Below, one piece after another: positions 29,174 to 40,162 of a DNA stretch of 64,000 nt (within the stretch, counting starts at the first letter, position 1; every line of letters starts with the position of its first letter). The DNA is taken from the NCBI RefSeq assembly GCF_027941955.1, contig NZ_CP115960.1:124001-188000 (forward strand), written 5' to 3'. This stretch comes from Sphingomonas sp. 7/4-4 (GTDB lineage: Bacteria > Pseudomonadota > Alphaproteobacteria > Sphingomonadales > Sphingomonadaceae). The position numbers and the translations under genes are program-made. The notes below the pieces were generated by a model. The model did no database searches. It saw nothing but the letters and a program-made list of their open reading frames with translations, and was not told where the DNA came from.

Positions 29174-31405
29174 CCGACCAAGCCATCACGACGGAACCGG
29201 AAGTCGACGATTTCGACGCGCAGCTTGGCGCCGCCCAAAACAAGGTAACTTATTTCAAGGCCGACTCCGCGCTGCTGCGAGAACTTGGCGAGCGCCTCGT
29301 CGGCAAGCCGTACATCGCCTTGGCCGAGCTCATCAAGAATGCCTATGACGCGGATGCGACGCGTTGCGTCATCACTCTCACGCAGTCGAGGATCGAGATT
29401 TCCGACGACGGGCATGGGATGACCGAGAAGGAGTTCCTCGACTACTGGATGACCGTAGGCACGCGGCACAAACAGCATTCCGAGACCAGCCGGACGTTGA
29501 ACAGGCGCGTCACCGGGTCGAAGGGCGTCGGTCGCCTCTCCGCCCAGTTTCTCGCGGAGCGGATGCAACTCCTTTCGACCGCCAAAGGCAGCCGCACGCG
29601 CCTCCATGCGTTCGTCGACTGGGAGACGGCCATCGACACGGGGAGTCTGACGGAGGCGGAAGCACTATACCGGGTCGAGCCGACCGATCCCGCAATGTAT
29701 CCGCACAGCTCACCCTCAGGCACGCTAGTGGTCCTGCACGGTTTGAAGCAGCTTTGGAACGAAGAGGAAATCAGGGAACTCGGTCGTCAGATCTGGATGT
29801 TGAACTCCCCGATCTACCTGTTCGGCAACAATCGCCGGCGGAGGGGCGATCCCAACGACTTCCGTATCGTCTTCAAAACCGATCTTCCGGGAATCGACGA
29901 GGCTTTCGAAACGCAGCTCACGCAAGCACTCGAAAACTATCAGGCGGTCATCCGGGGCAAAATCGAGCGCGACGGTCGCAGAAACACTTCCCGTGTCGCC
30001 GTTGCTTTCGACGACGAGGTTTATTCCGAAAGCTTTGACTGTCCCGACTTTCTGCGCGAAGCGGATTGGGAAATTCGTATCTACAACCTTGCGGGGCGGC
30101 AGGCCGGTGGGGTGTCTGTCTATGACATGCGCGAGTATTTCGAGAAGTACGGTGGTGTCACCGTGTTCGATAAGGGCTTTCGCCTGCCGTACTACGGCTC
30201 CGAAAACGATTGGCTCGATCTAGAGTACGATCATTCCCATCGGCGAAACCGCTCCAAGCTTCTTCCCGACCATCTTCACGTCGCGCGCGCGCTGAACGAT
30301 CTTCCCACCCAGGGTCGAATTTTCGGCGTCGTAAACGTCAACACCTCAAGAGAAAACAAGCTGGCCGACGGAAGCCGTCGCAGCTCGGGCGAATTCCTGA
30401 AGATACAGGTATCGCGCGATCGCCTCGTCGCGAACAAAGCCTTCTCGGCCCTGAAGGATGCCGTGAGGCAGTCGATCGACTTTTACGCGACGTTGAAGCG
30501 GCGACGCGTTGCCGAAGAAGTAGAGTTGGTTCGGCCATCCGAACGGCCGGAGTCTAAACTTCGCCGCCTTCGAAAGCTGGTCGACGACGCGCTTGCCTCT
30601 CACCCTAACGACGAAACGATCGTCGCGATCGAAGCGGAACTCGATGACGTCGATGCCAGCTTGGAGAAAGTCCGCGAAAGCGACGAAGCGTCGCGTGTCA
30701 TCTTGGGACCGCTCGCTTCGGCGGGCATGGCGGCTCTAGCGATCGAGCACGAAACGCGAAAGGAAATGCGGGCGGTTCGCTCGAAGCTGCGCCGTCTGAT
30801 AGAAATCGCGAACGCGAACCAGATTCCCGACCTTCAGGAGACGGCCACCGAGTTGTCGAAATGGATCGATCGTCTCGAAGCCACGCGGAACATATTTCTT
30901 CCGATGATGGACGCGGAAGATCGCGAACGGATCGAGCCGTTGGAGTGCGAGACCGTCGCCCGCACTGTCGTCGACAACATACGCCCCTTGCTCGGTGGGG
31001 TCGAAGTATCGTTCGATATGGAGAGGGGACTTCATTTCCCCCAGCTGCCTATTCGGAATGGAGCGCAATCCTGCAGAACGTCCTTCTCAACGCAGCGAAT
31101 GCGACCTTGGACGCGACTTCGCCGAAAGTCGAAATCTCTTCGATGCTCCATAACCGCTACGGTTACCTCTACGTGTCCGACAACGGCGTCGGCATTGGCG
31201 ACCACCCGGAAGAGCTTTTCAAGCCGTTTGCGCGAAAGTCCAATATATCGGCCGACCGGCGCGAACTTGGAATGGGGGGACGGGTCTCGGCCTCACGATC
31301 GTGGAAATGATTGCCGAGAACCGCAACTGTGACGTCCGCTTCGTCGATCCCGGCGATCCGGATTGGAGCACTTCCTTCGAATTAAGCTGGCGCGTGGAGC
31401 GGTAG
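29170..31405 (+). CDS. double-GHKL protein: MORC/Hsp90-like ATPase plus histidine-kinase core (two frame breaks)
   Basis: 745 residues across two breaks. The first GHKL ATPase has N-box ELIKNAYDAD (53-62), G1 DDGHGM (79-84) and G2-like GSKGVGRLS (116-124), the arrangement of MORC/Hsp90/MutL ATPases; a middle domain follows to about 440. A helical stretch then contains AALAIEHETRKEM (His about 527), like a kinase H-box, and a second GHKL core: QNVLLNAANAT, VSDNGVGIG, LFKPFARK, GMGGTGLGLTIVEM. Missing single bases at 31038-31042 (C) and 31274-31279 (G) restore 746 codons. It overlaps vsr by GTGA. Probably a DNA-modification-linked ATPase or signalling switch. Confidence 0.85.
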
Positions 31406-31406
31406 G

Positions 31407-32608
31407 ATGCAGATTAGAGTTTGCGACGACGTCGAAACGATTGCCGATGGTTGGGTTGCGGCGATCAAGGCCGTGGTTCCCGACACTTTCGACGTCGCCC
31501 GTATGCCCGACGCCAAGAACGAAGTGTCCAACTTGCTTACCCGCAAGCTCGCGGTCGAAAAGGGTGAAGCGCCGTTGACGTTGGAGACGGCGTTCGACGG
31601 GATCGACGTGTTGGTCGTCGATTATGACCTGCTCCATCTCGACGAAACCGGGAGCCGCACGACCGGGGAAGGCGTCGCCAGACTTGCACGCACGTTTTCG
31701 AGCTGCGGTGTCGTCGTCGTGATGAACCAATTCAAGGGTCCACAATTCGATCTCGGGATGAGGGGCACCTCGACAGCTTCGCCGACGTCAACGTCGACGC
31801 CAATCTGGTAGGCCGGGCATCGCTTTGGGAAGATCTGACGCCCCAGGACGGTCAATTCGATCCGACGACCTGGACGCCGCTGCCTGGAATGTTGACCGCA
31901 GTGCGGGGCCTCAGCGACATTTTCGAGGAAAAAGGGTTCGACGCGGAGCTTATGCCCATAGTCGGGCTTTGCGAGGCTGCTTTGGCCGAGTTGTCTGATA
32001 CCGCGTTCGGCTTTCTCAGCCTCGATGCCGAGACAGCGGCAGATCTCGCCAAGGTCACCGTGCGGGGATTCTTGATACGATCTTTGGGCGAGGAACTGGT
32101 GGACACGATGTGCCTCCACGCGCCCAAGATCATGTTCGACTTCGCTGCTTCGCGTATCGCGAAATGGCTGGATCGTGCGGTCCTCCGCCCGATGGATGTC
32201 GTGATCGACGGCCTCCACCTTGTCGATCGACTGCCTTTCATCATGGACGCCACCAAAGTGGACATGGCGGATCGAAATGCGTGGACAGCGGCGGCCTCAA
32301 AGCCGACTGAATGTCTTCGGTGGGACATCTTGGAGAAGTATGCCAACGACCCAGCCTCGCGCGTCTTGGGCCGCCCAGTCTTCGACTGGTATCGTCTGGC
32401 GAACGATGATCAAATCGATGCGCTGCAGGACGCCTATCTAGATGGCGAAAACGAGCGGTTCTTCCTTGCCGAGGACACTTCCCGCTTCGTCGGTCGGGAC
32501 GACTTGACGCGGTATCGCGCAGACTTCCACAACTTTGGCGACCGTCGTGCGATCGAGCGGCTCGGCGACGTGACCTACGGGCCGCTCCGTCGTCTTACCT
32601 TCGGTTGA
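31407..32608 (+). CDS. receiver-like protein with large C-terminal domain (frame break)
   Basis: 400 residues. The N-terminal about 110 residues look like a response-regulator receiver: acidic pair D7-D8 (RVCDDVETI), phospho-acceptor candidate D72 in DVLVVDYDLL, and hydrophobic strand GVVVVMNQF; the usual receiver Lys is not obvious. The remainder (LTAVRGLSDIFEEKGFDAEL... to PLRRLTFG) matches no family I recognise and has no DNA-binding helix-turn-helix visible. One more G in 31762-31765 restores 401 codons. It starts one base after the ATPase stop, so it is the natural partner of the kinase core there. Confidence 0.75.
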
Positions 32609-32612
32609 GCAA

Positions 32613-33233
32613 ATGTCGGACGAGCATGATGCGGTGATCTTGCTGCTGGAACGGCTCAAGACCGAGGGCCTAAACTGGTATCGCAACGCCAAAACTTCCG
32701 ATGTCGATATGTTCGAGCGTCGAATATCGGGTAACTTCTCGATCTTCGAGGGCGGCGAGATTCACACGATCGGCAGGAAGCCTACAGGCAGCTTTCCATC
32801 GAAGAAAATCCTGATCATGCCGCCATCGGGTCGCGAAGACGAAGCGATCCTCGGGCTTTGGTTGAAATGGGACTTCGCCGCGAACCCGTTCGAGTTCCGG
32901 CTCTTCCTTGGGCAATGGTCGGAAATCGGTGGCATCAAGACTTTCATCGCTTTCAGGTTCGAAGCTCCGGAAACCGGGGAACAACACTGCTATTATCATT
33001 GCCAGCCGTGCCGGGACTTCGGCGATCGCGATCCCGTGCCCCATGCCGCTCTGGTATCTCATCGTTTCCCGACGATTCCGTTGAACGCGACCAACATCGT
33101 CGAGCTAACGGTTTGCGCCCTCATGGCCTCTATGGGCAACAAAGCCATGAAATCATTCGTGCAGAAGCTGTTGCGAGATTCGGCTGCCGACAACGCGCCT
33201 CTGAAGGCCGCCTATTCCAGATGTTGTCGGTAA
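32613..33233 (+). CDS. hypothetical protein, last gene of the methyltransferase-ATPase operon
   Basis: 206 residues starting 4 bases after the receiver-like gene. Rich in aromatic residues (GLWLKWDFAANPFEFRLFLGQW) with a beta-rich centre and a CYYHCQPC cysteine/histidine cluster that could bind metal. No known family. As the final cistron of a six-gene unit it may be an effector or adaptor; nothing in it identifies an activity. Confidence 0.7.
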   Translation: MSDEHDAVILLLERLKTEGLNWYRNAKTSDVDMFERRISGNFSIFEGGEIHTIGRKPTGSFPSKKILIMPPSGREDEAILGLWLKWDFAANPFEFRLFLGQWSEIGGIKTFIAFRFEAPETGEQHCYYHCQPCRDFGDRDPVPHAALVSHRFPTIPLNATNIVELTVCALMASMGNKAMKSFVQKLLRDSAADNAPLKAAYSRCCR

Positions 33234-33235
33234 AT

Positions 33236-33676
33236 TCGCCAAACTGCATCGGCGATATTTTGCGCGTTAACGGCCCAGCCGAGCAGAAGAAGTGAACCGG
33301 CACGATTGCGCGACCGAACGGCGGCTTGCCGCACTCTCGCCACTGCAACCGGACAGACAAGATACGGCCCAATCTCTGCCATTCCATTGATCGGGCCGCC
33401 AACGGCAGGAAATGGGCCGTTTGCTGTCTGGCAGCTGCTAGTGCGGGATCGCGGAAAACTGCCGCCCATTTATGCTGGGCTCTCGACTATTAATCGAGCG
33501 GCCGGCTCTGGGCCAAAAGAGACGAGCAGCTCCCAAAGATGGGGACTCTGCGCTTAGAAACCGCCGGAGCGCCGAGCACCTCGACGGGCAGAACTAATGC
33601 GACACGATCTGTCGCCTCCGTCTTCCACATTGCGAATCGCGATGAATACGAGTCGCGTCAATGATGGAGAAATAAC
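33236..33676. other. non-coding stretch with degenerate repeat
   Basis: About 440 bases without a gene. Words such as GGCCCAAT, ATCGGGCC and GGGCCGTTTGCTGTCTGGCAG at 33300-33475 resemble the degenerate intergenic repeat found elsewhere in the window. Just before 33677 is the promoter region for the small-protein/DUF3892 pair. Confidence 0.45.
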
Positions 33677-33784
33677 ATGAGCAAGGGTCGAGGTGGCGGC
33701 AGTTACCGCAGCGCGATCAGCGGGAGGTATGTCACCGCCAAACATGGCAAGGCCAGCCCCCACACCACCGTCAAGGAGAGCTGA
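33677..33784 (+). CDS. 35-residue Gly/Ser-rich small protein
   Basis: MSKGRGGGSYRSAISGRYVT, then AKHGKASPHTTVKES. Basic and glycine-rich, so RNA or nucleic-acid binding is possible. It sits 2 bases before the DUF3892 gene, and I recall similar tiny ORFs beside DUF3892 elsewhere. No ribosome site stronger than GGAGAAATAAC is visible. Confidence 0.55.
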   Translation: MSKGRGGGSYRSAISGRYVTAKHGKASPHTTVKES

Positions 33785-33786
33785 TC

Positions 33787-34049
33787 ATGGCAAAGCGTTA
33801 TGTGCGCGCCACCGGCAAGAACTCGCAGGGTGACATCACCCGGCTGTGCAACGCCGGCGAGTTCTGGTCCCCCGCAATAAAGCCGATGCGATTAACGACA
33901 TCGAGCAGAATCTGCACGAATATTGGGTCAACTGGGCAAACGCCCCGGAGACCAAGATCCGCGTCGTCAGCGGGCCGACCGGCAAGTACCTCCGGACCGA
34001 TCGCGACACCACGTCGCGCAACAATCTGGACGACCTGCCCGACTGCTGA
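33787..34049 (+). CDS. DUF3892 protein (frame break)
   Basis: 87 residues across the break. MAKRYVRATGKNSQGDITRLCNAGEFWSP, then NKADAINDIEQNLHEYWVNW and GPTGKYLRTDRDTTSRNNLDDLPDC: the full DUF3892 pattern (W-S-P...A-I-x-D-I-E...Y-Y-V...D-x-x-x-x-N-N-L-D-x-L-P). One more C in 33869-33873 restores 88 codons. Function unknown; common on accessory DNA. Confidence 0.75.
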
Positions 34050-34161
34050 CCGATCGGATCGGGAGCCGGAGCAGCGCTTCGGCTCCTCTCCCGTTACGGC
34101 ATCGACGGAAAGTCGGAGCGGCGGTGACCCGCTACCATTTGCGCAAGTTCGGGCGGCGAGA

Positions 34162-35064
34162 TCACTTCGACCGCATCCCCCACGTATAGAGATGCCAGCA
34201 CATCTCGAGCAGCCCCGCTGCCCGGAACCGCACGACTAGCGAACCGTCCGGCTCCCGCTCGACGGTCTGGGCCGGATGGAACATGAAACTTTCCGCCCAC
34301 CGAACTGCCTTGGGGGCGAACCGCCAGGCAACGTCGTGGATGCCGCCCTCGTGCTGATAGGAGCCGAAGCAACGGTCCGCATGTTCGTTGAGATCGAATC
34401 CTTCCTTGCGGACGAATGTCTTAGGAAGAACGGCGGCTTCCTCGATAGCATCGACGCGAAAGTGCTGAATGCCGCCTCCCACCTTGCCCAGATCGACGGC
34501 AACAAGATAGCGCCGCGCCCCGAGCAAAAGTCCATGCGGAGCTACGATACGTTCCCGCGCGACCGTGTCCTTCCAGCCGCGGTAGAGGATGCGCAGCTGA
34601 GAGGTGCCCTTAAGTGCAGTGGAGATCGCGACATCCACCGCCTCGTTTCCCATCTGCCGCGGACCCGGGCGGGCCGCATGACCCAAGGCCATGAGAAGCG
34701 CCTCTTCATCGGCCTCGAGCCGACGGCTGCGTTCATCGGGGATGAGCGCCAAGATTTTGGAATGGAGGCAGCGAAGTGCCTCGACCTGGTCCGTGCCGGC
34801 CCCTTTGCCGAGCATCTCCAGCGCCAACGAGAGGGCTGCCAATTCTTCTGCGGTCGGTGTAAGCAACGGAGCCAGGGACTTGAATGGCAGCTTCCATCTT
34901 GCCTTGCCTGACTCCTCGTCCTTGACCTTCTCGAGTTCCGAGAAGCACTGCCCCAATGCCGCAATCACGCGTTGCGCAGTCCGGTAGTCGCGCTCTAGGA
35001 TTTCTTCAATTTCGGCCAAGCTGACACCGCGCATCGATGCCGCGCGCGCCGCTATCGTCAGCAA
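34162..35064 (-). CDS. WYL-domain transcriptional regulator
   Basis: 300 residues: N-terminal winged helix-turn-helix (GVSLAEIEEILERDYRTAQRVIAAL), WYL domain (LRILYRGWKDT...LLLGARRYLVAVDLGKVGGGIQHFRVDAIEEA) and C-terminal WCX region (GSLVVRFRAAGLLEMCWHLYTWG). WYL proteins sense nucleic-acid fragments or nucleotides and commonly repress defence loci (BrxR, CapW). The only possible start is TTG 35064; the in-frame segment extends upstream as SYRNAIDL, so the N-terminus is uncertain. Divergent from the RecB-like nuclease/helicase, the likely target. Confidence 0.85.
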   Translation of the reverse strand: MLTIAARAASMRGVSLAEIEEILERDYRTAQRVIAALGQCFSELEKVKDEESGKARWKLPFKSLAPLLTPTAEELAALSLALEMLGKGAGTDQVEALRCLHSKILALIPDERSRRLEADEEALLMALGHAARPGPRQMGNEAVDVAISTALKGTSQLRILYRGWKDTVARERIVAPHGLLLGARRYLVAVDLGKVGGGIQHFRVDAIEEAAVLPKTFVRKEGFDLNEHADRCFGSYQHEGGIHDVAWRFAPKAVRWAESFMFHPAQTVEREPDGSLVVRFRAAGLLEMCWHLYTWGMRSK

Positions 35065-35189
35065 GTCGATTGCATTGCGATAAGAAATTTGAACCTCCCC
35101 GGAAGCGACAACTTCTGTCGTGTTCCACCATCATGCTCATCTGCCATGATGAGTCGAGCGGAACATGCTCCGCAACGAGAGGATCACAA

Positions 35190-38100
35190 ATGTTAAAGCA
35201 CGGCGCGCAGACGCTCTTCTCCGCGAGCGATCTCGTCAACTTCATGGGGTGCGCGCACGCGACCGTGCTCGACGTGCGCAACTTGGCCACCCCTGCCACA
35301 TTTCCGCCTGAAGACGAAAGCGCTGTCCTTTTGCAAGAGAAGGGCATCGAGCATGAGCGCGCCTATCTCGAGCGGCTTCGCCGGGAAGGACTCACGGTGG
35401 TGGAGATCCCCGGCGACGGCACCCTGGAGGTGCGGGTGGAGGCGACCCGCCGGGCCATGGAGGCAGGGCACGACGTCATCTACCAAGGCGCCTTCTTGGC
35501 AGGGCGGTGGCACGGCTATTCCGACTTCCTGCTGAAGCATCCCGGGATACCTTCCGCCCTCGGTGACTTCGTCTACGACGTGGCCGACACCAAACTCGCC
35601 CGCTCTGCCAAGCCGAAGCACGTCCTGCAGCTATGCGTCTATGCCGACATGCTGAGGGAGGTGCAGGGCACTACACCACCTTCGATGCACGTCGTGCTCG
35701 GCACCGGCGAGATCGTGACGCTGCGCACCGAGTCGCTGATCCACTATTTTTCGACCGCGCGCGGCCGCTTCGAGAGCTTTGCGGATAGCGTGCCGAACGC
35801 TTCCACGGGCGATCCCTGCGGCCATTGCACCTTCTGCCGCTGGTCGCAGCATTGCGACGACGAATGGGAAGCGGCAGATCATCTCTCGATCGTTGCTGGC
35901 ATGGGTCGCAGTCAAAGAACGGCGCTCCGGCAGGCCGGCATCGATGACATCGGCGGTCTCGCCGCCTTGCCGGACGGCACCAGAATCACCGGCATGCAAC
36001 CGGGAACAGTCGCCAAATTGTCGGCGCAGGCTCGCCTGCAGGCGCATCAGCGGCAGACCGGCGAACGGCGCGTCGAACTCCTCCCGGCCGCGCCTGGGCG
36101 TGGCTTCGCGCGCCTGCCCCGCCCGGACGCCGGCGACATGTTTTTCGACATGGAGGGGATCCGCTGTTCGATGGCGGCCTCGAATATCTGTTCGGCCTTG
36201 TCGCCTCCGAGGACGGCGAGGACCACTTTCACCCGTTCTGGGCTCATGATCGGGAAAGCGAGAAGGACGCGTTCGAGCAGGCGATCGACTTCATGACCGC
36301 GCGCCTGACGCGCCACCCGCACGCCCACATCTACCACTACGCGTCCTATGAGGAGGCGGCGCTGAAGCGGCTGGCCATGTATCATGGCACGCGTGAGCGC
36401 GAGGTGGACGACCTGCTGCGCGGTGACCGGCTGGTCGATCTCTACAAGGTGGTGGCTGAGTCGATCCGCACTTCGGAGCCGCGCTACTCCATCAAGAACA
36501 TGGAAGCGTTCTATCTTCCGGAGGGTCGTCAGGGCGCGGTCAAGACTGCCGGCGACAGCATCGTGATCTATGAGCGCTGGCGCCGCATTGGCGGCGACCA
36601 GCTTCTGCAGGAAATCGCCGAGTATAACGAGGTTGACTGCCGTTCGACCCGCATGTGCCGCGATTGGCTCGTGTTGTTGCGGCCGCCAGAAACCCTATGG
36701 TTCACCGGCCGCGCACTTGAGCCCGCGGACCCCGTGAAGGTCGCCGCGCGTGAGGAGGCCGACGAACGGACTCGCAAAATCGCCGAAGCTCTGATCGCCG
36801 GCGAGGATGTCCCGTGGCGTCGGCTGCTCACTGATCTGCTGGAGTTCCATCGCCGCGAAGCCAAGCCCAGCTGGTGGGCCATGTTCGCGCGGCAGGACAT
36901 GGACACGCAGGCGCTGCTCGACGACGCCGAATGCATCGCCGATTTGCAGCCGCACCCGACGCGTCGCCCATGGGCGGACAAAAGTCGGTCGTTCATCCAT
37001 TCACCTTCCCGCCCCAGGATTTCAAGATGCGGGTCGGCGACAAGCCGCTACGGTCGGGCACGCTCGAACCGGCAGGCGAGATCGTCTCGCTCGACGAGGA
37101 CCAGCACATCATCGAGCTGAAGCTCGGCCCGAGCCGCTCGCCGATCGAGACCGGCTGCGGGCTGATCCCGGAAGGGCCGATCGGCGACAAGGTGCTTCGC
37201 GCCGCAGTACATCGTTATGCGGAGAGCATCGCGGCAGGCGCGCAGAAGTACGCCGCGGTTACCGCCATTCTTCGACGCGATCGCCCGAAGCTGACCGGCC
37301 GCACACGCGGGCAGCAGATCGTGCCCGATGGCGTCGATGCGACGAGCGGTGCGATCGACGCACTCCGCTTACTCGATGACACCTATTTGCTCGTCCAAGG
37401 GCCGCCGGGTGCGGGCAAAACCTATACCTCCGCGCAGGCGATTGCCGCGCTTCTCGCGGCAGGTAAACGGATCGGCGTGGCTTCCAACTCACACAAGGCG
37501 ATCAACAACCTGCTGAAGGACGTCGAGACCATGGCGGCCGCGCAGGGCCTGCGCTGCCGGGGCATGAAGAAATCCTCGCGCGAGGATCAGATGCTCGGCA
37601 CAGGGAGCTGGATCGAAGACGTGGTCGGCGGCAGCGGCAGCGGCGTGTCGCCGCACCACCAGCTTGTCGCAGGCACGGCCTGGCTGTTCGCCCGCGAGGA
37701 GCTCGACGCGGCATTCGATTATCTGTTCGTCGACGAGGCAGGCCAGGTGAGCCTCGCCAACGTCATCGCGATGGGGACCTCCGCGCGCAACATCGTCCTG
37801 GTGGGCGACCAAATGCAGCTGTCGCAGCCGATCAAGGGCACGCACCCTGGCGGCAGCGGCCGATCGGCGCTCGAACATCTGCTGGAGGGGCACGCCACGG
37901 TTCCCGCCGATCAGGGCGTCTTCCTGCCCTTCTCGCGCCGGATGCACCCCGATCTCTGCCGTTTCATCTCCGACGCCGTCTATGACGGCCGCCTCGAGGC
38001 GGAAGCGACGACCGCCCGGCAGCGGCTCGAGCTCGATCCTGCGGCTGATCCGGTAGCGCTAGCCCTCACCGGCCTCCGCTTCGTGGGCGTGGATCACCTA

Positions 38101-38577
38101 GGATGCACCCAGCGGTCGCAGGAGGAAGCCGAGCGGCTCGCAATCACCTACCACGCGTTGATCGGCTCCTCATGGACCGACCGGCACGGCGAGCAGCATC
38201 GGATCGGAACCGACGATATCTTGGTCGTGTCGCCCTACAACATGCAGGTGGAACTGCTGCGACGAACGCTTCCCGAGGGTGCCCGCGTGGGCACCGTAGA
38301 CAAGTTTCAGGGCCAGGAGGCACCGGTGGTGCTGATTTCCATGGCGACCTCCTCCGGTGACGACCTGCCCCGGAACATCGAGTTCCTCTACAGCCGCAAC
38401 CGGCTGAACGTTGCCGTCAGCCGGGCGCGCTGCCTCGCCGTGATTTTCGCCAACCCCAAGCTTCTCGAAATTCCCTGCTCGACGATCGCGCAGATGGAGC
38501 TGGTGGATGGCCTGTGCTGGGCGAAGCAGTTCGCTGATGATCAGCAAGCCAAGGCATCTGCCGGGGTGCCGGGCTGA
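35190..38577 (+). CDS. RecB-like nuclease fused to a Dna2-type helicase (two frame breaks)
   Basis: 1,129 residues across two breaks. Order: RecB/Cas4-type nuclease (GYSDFLLKHPG, YDVADTKLARS, QLCVYADML, with Cys cluster PCGHCTFCRWSQHC near 210-225), a DEDD-like region starting FFDMEG, a long linker, then superfamily-1 helicase: Walker A GPPGAGKTYTS, DEAGQ box, VGTVDKFQGQEAPVV, NRLNVAVSRAR. This is the TM0106-family layout. Missing bases at 36155-36158 (G) and 36980-36983 (A) restore exactly 1,130 codons. Probably a DNA end-processing enzyme in defence, under the divergent WYL regulator. Confidence 0.88.
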
Positions 38578-38703
38578 CAGAGTAAGTCTTTGCCAAAAGT
38601 CGTCCTCTAACTCCTAGTCCTTCTGGTCACGCCGTGGTCGGCGATGTCACCGCGCTGAAACGGTGGTATCGGGATGCCGAGATGATGTGAGGAACAGCTC
38701 GGC

Positions 38704-40061
38704 ATGTCCTGGAATGATCGTCGAAGTGGCTGGCGCAAGCATGCGGGCGATGCCCGCAGCGACGCCGATATTGACTACGGTCGGATCATCCACTCGGCCT
38801 CCTTTCGTCGGCTTCAGGGAAAGACCCAGATCCTCAATCTCGGCGACAGCGACTTCTACCGGACGCGCCTCACACATTCGCTCGAGGTCGCCCAGATCGC
38901 CGGGAGCGTTACCCGGCAGCTGCGGGAGGACTTTGCCGGGCAACCCGCCGTGGACCATTTGCCGAAGCTAGCCCAGATCCAGGCGATCGGCGCAACCCAT
39001 GATCTTGGTCACCCGCCCTTCGGCCATGGCGGCGAGGCCGCGCTGAACTATTGCATGGCGGCATATGGCGGCTTCGAGGGGAACGGCCAAACCATCCGCA
39101 TTCTAACCCGGCTGGAGAAATATTCGGATAGCGACGGCGCCGATCTGGCGAGGCGCACACTCCTCGGCACGCTGAAATACCCGGTTTCCTATGGCGCATT
39201 GGCGCATCCCGACTGCACGCCGGCTTTGCGCCCCGGGACATCCGTTCTGAGCCTCATTGACCGCGAGTCTGCCAAGCCGCCCAAATGCTACATGGACTCC
39301 GAACATGCCGCTGTGATGTGGATATTGGAGACATTGTCGGAAAGCGATCGCGACCGGTTCACGCGCTTCGATGCAAGTGATTCTGCCCCCGAGGTCTTCC
39401 GGAGCACCACCGAGCGCTCCATAAATCGCTGGATTGCAGCATCATGGACGTTTCGGACGACATCGCATTCGGCGTCCACGACCTCGAAGATGCGCTCGCG
39501 CTTTCGCTGATCACCCGACAGGATTTCGAGCAGTATGTTGCCCCCGAGGCCTGCGGGTACTTCCTTGACTTCGTAAACTCCAGAAAGCGGACCACATCCG
39601 GCAACGATGCATATGGCGATCTTGCCGCCATGTTGTTCGGAAGCGCGGCGCCGCGAAAGCACGCGATTAGCCGGCTGGTTGGCTATTTCGTTCAGCACTG
39701 CCTGCTGGAAGACAAGACCGAGTTCGAAGAGCCCCTCATCCGCTACCGTGCCGCCATGGATCCGAGCGCCACCGTTCTTCTGAAGGCGTTGAAAAAGCTG
39801 GTCTACAGGCGAGTGATCCGCAGTCCGGCGGTCCAGCACCTCGAGTTCAAGGGCCAGCAGATGGTTGTCGCGGTGTTCGAAGCGTTCGCATCGGAACCCG
39901 AGGCCTTCCTGCCACGCGGCACCTTCGCTCTGTTCGAACGCGAGGGCGGCGATATGCGGGTGATATGCGACCATATCGCTGGTATGACCGATTCCTATCT
40001 GCTGAAAACCTATGAGCGGTTGTTCAGCCCGCGGATGGGATCGGTGTTCGACCACCTTTAA
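38704..40061 (+). CDS. dGTPase-like HD phosphohydrolase (frame break)
   Basis: 452 residues. HD metal site: H58 in RTRLTHSLEV, H99-D100 in ATHDLGHPPFGHGGE, later Asp in SIMDVSDDIAFGVHDLED. Such enzymes split dNTPs into deoxynucleoside and triphosphate; dGTPases of this type can starve phages of nucleotides. The frame breaks at the C-run 39386-39390; one more C reads SAPRGLPEHHRALHKSLDCSIMDV and restores 453 codons. It lies 126 bases after the nuclease/helicase in the same orientation. Confidence 0.85.
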
Positions 40062-40162
40062 TCGTCTGGGATAACTTCAGCACTGCCCATAGGGCGATGA
40101 GCGAATGGACGGCAGATTATGGAATTACCGATCCAGGCGATGAACGGCCGAAATGCGGGCGC

